This document shows positions 63,292-64,000 of a stretch of 64,000 nt of DNA, piece after piece; within the stretch, counting starts at the first letter, position 1; every line of letters begins with the position of its first letter. The stretch comes from Bacillota bacterium (GTDB lineage: Bacteria > Bacillota > Clostridia > Christensenellales > Aristaeellaceae). The notes under the pieces are model-generated. The model made no database searches. It was not told the DNA's origin and saw only the letters and a program-made list of their open reading frames with translations. A program made the translations under genes and the position numbers. The DNA lies in NCBI GenBank assembly GCA_023413135.1, contig JAEZQK010000095.1:1-64000 (forward strand), written 5' to 3'.

Positions 63292-63957
63292 CTAAACACT
63301 TGCCAACTTATTTGGTACAATACATTTTTTTGACCAATGTAAGTCTATGTCTTGGAAAAAATCCTTCTGTACAAGCTTTGCCCGCTTCTCTAGCCAATTA
63401 CCCAGTTCATATCGAATATAGATGCCTTCACATTTCTCGTCGCTATAATGTGATTTGGGCTGCATAAATAATAGATCATCAATGCTGAATTTTCCTTTTG
63501 CAATTAGCGGTACGTTTGATAAGTATAACTGAGATACAAAATTATTACGTCTGTCTACTGAAAAAAATCTTCTTTCTACCGTATCATATACATCAAAAAC
63601 AAGAAACCAGTCAGGTAGTTTTGTATAGTAAATAGAATGCTTTGCATAGCACCATTCGCCGAAAAGGATATATCTATCTTCTAATACATCAAATAACCTG
63701 TCTTCATGAATTTGGATCCAATTTCTCAACGGTTTCCATTGTCCTAATAGAGGAGCGCTTAGAATATGACCACGGTTTTGCAATTGAATGGTACCATTAT
63801 CATTAAAAGAAATACCCAAATTTGCACCATCAATTTTTTCTTCTATGATGATTTCGTGCGATAGTAAATCGCTTATCTCGAATTTTTCTAATACTTTATC
63901 TGTTCTCTCCATAATTGAATGAGAGGATATATGTGGAGTAGTAGGAAATTTGAACAA
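63292..63957 (-). CDS. RNA ligase-family protein
   Basis: 221 residues, AT-rich. All nucleotidyltransferase motifs are visible: I, EEKIDGANLG (Lys forms the AMP adduct); III, LFGEWCYAKHSI; IIIa, WFLVFDVYD; IV, CEGIYIRY; V, AKLVQKDF. It fits the compact PF09414-type RNA ligases and is too short for NAD-dependent DNA ligase. Such enzymes seal RNA nicks, often in RNA repair or phage contexts. The start TTG 63957 lies ten bases after GGAG; nearby ATGs are all internal. The likely partner genes are off the right edge. Confidence 0.85.
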   Translation of the reverse strand: MFKFPTTPHISSHSIMERTDKVLEKFEISDLLSHEIIIEEKIDGANLGISFNDNGTIQLQNRGHILSAPLLGQWKPLRNWIQIHEDRLFDVLEDRYILFGEWCYAKHSIYYTKLPDWFLVFDVYDTVERRFFSVDRRNNFVSQLYLSNVPLIAKGKFSIDDLLFMQPKSHYSDEKCEGIYIRYELGNWLEKRAKLVQKDFFQDIDLHWSKKCIVPNKLASV

Positions 63958-64000
63958 AATGCTCAGTCTCCAATTTTCTTCTCAAATTTTAGTTGTATGT

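Noticed and set aside
1..64000. CRISPR arrays, tRNA/rRNA genes, transposases and integrases
   Set aside because: None could be recognised on either strand; the repeats seen are isolated inverted pairs and gene fragments.

Overview
The window looks like the chromosome of an anaerobic Gram-positive bacterium of the class Clostridia. The signs are a Bacillus-type LexA box on uvrB, a TPP riboswitch on an ECF thiamine S-component (ThiT), strong GGAGG ribosome sites almost everywhere, an A-type flavo-diiron protein, BspA-type leucine-rich repeats and OmpR-family two-component pairs. Genus cannot be fixed from the sequence alone. Base composition is close to even in most of the window, with clearly AT-rich genes at 25.0-26.1, 30.5-32.3, 34.2-35.1 and 63.3-64.0 kb. 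I saw no tRNA, rRNA, CRISPR array, transposase or integrase.

Layout. 1-24.9 kb is mostly housekeeping: uvrB, murA with a coupled leader peptide, thiT, a YfbR-like nucleotidase, glucose-6-phosphate isomerase, an acetate-type SatP permease, a protease-propeller gene broken by one stop codon, fprA, dCTP deaminase, an MFS exporter, CapA, pyroglutamyl peptidase, an amidohydrolase and an RlmD/TrmA-type RNA methyltransferase (called rumA here). 24.9-39.4 kb is an accessory block. It opens right at the 3' end of rumA and contains at least three degenerate pieces of rumA-like sequence and one of an ANT(9)-like gene, separating single-gene acquisitions: an AT-rich HNH_5-like gene, an HD protein with a broken HD dyad, a Dus gene with a nonsense codon, a spectinomycin-adenylyltransferase homologue and a methyltransferase. 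It also carries two OmpR-type two-component systems, one beside a truncated FtsX permease and one beside a membrane M28 peptidase. 39.4-64 kb is a long run of small sensory and detoxification genes: AraC with an EamA transporter, two diguanylate-cyclase proteins, hydrolases, seven or more GNAT proteins, a PAS/GAF histidine kinase, a MarR-GNAT fusion, a nitroreductase, a PNPOx/MccF/AlkZ operon, a propeller-solute-binding fusion and, at the right edge, an orphan RNA ligase.

Control and mobility. Directly visible control elements are the LexA box, the TPP riboswitch with its terminator, several sigma-A promoters, a palindrome over the MarR-GNAT promoter and two 11-bp-spaced GTAA(T/G) direct repeats that probably bind the second response regulator. 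Two non-coding inverted-repeat elements (17589-17715 and 53643-53825) share GTAGGGGCG ends and look like members of one dispersed repeat family. Three otherwise intact genes are each broken by a single-base change, which is either recent decay or assembly error.
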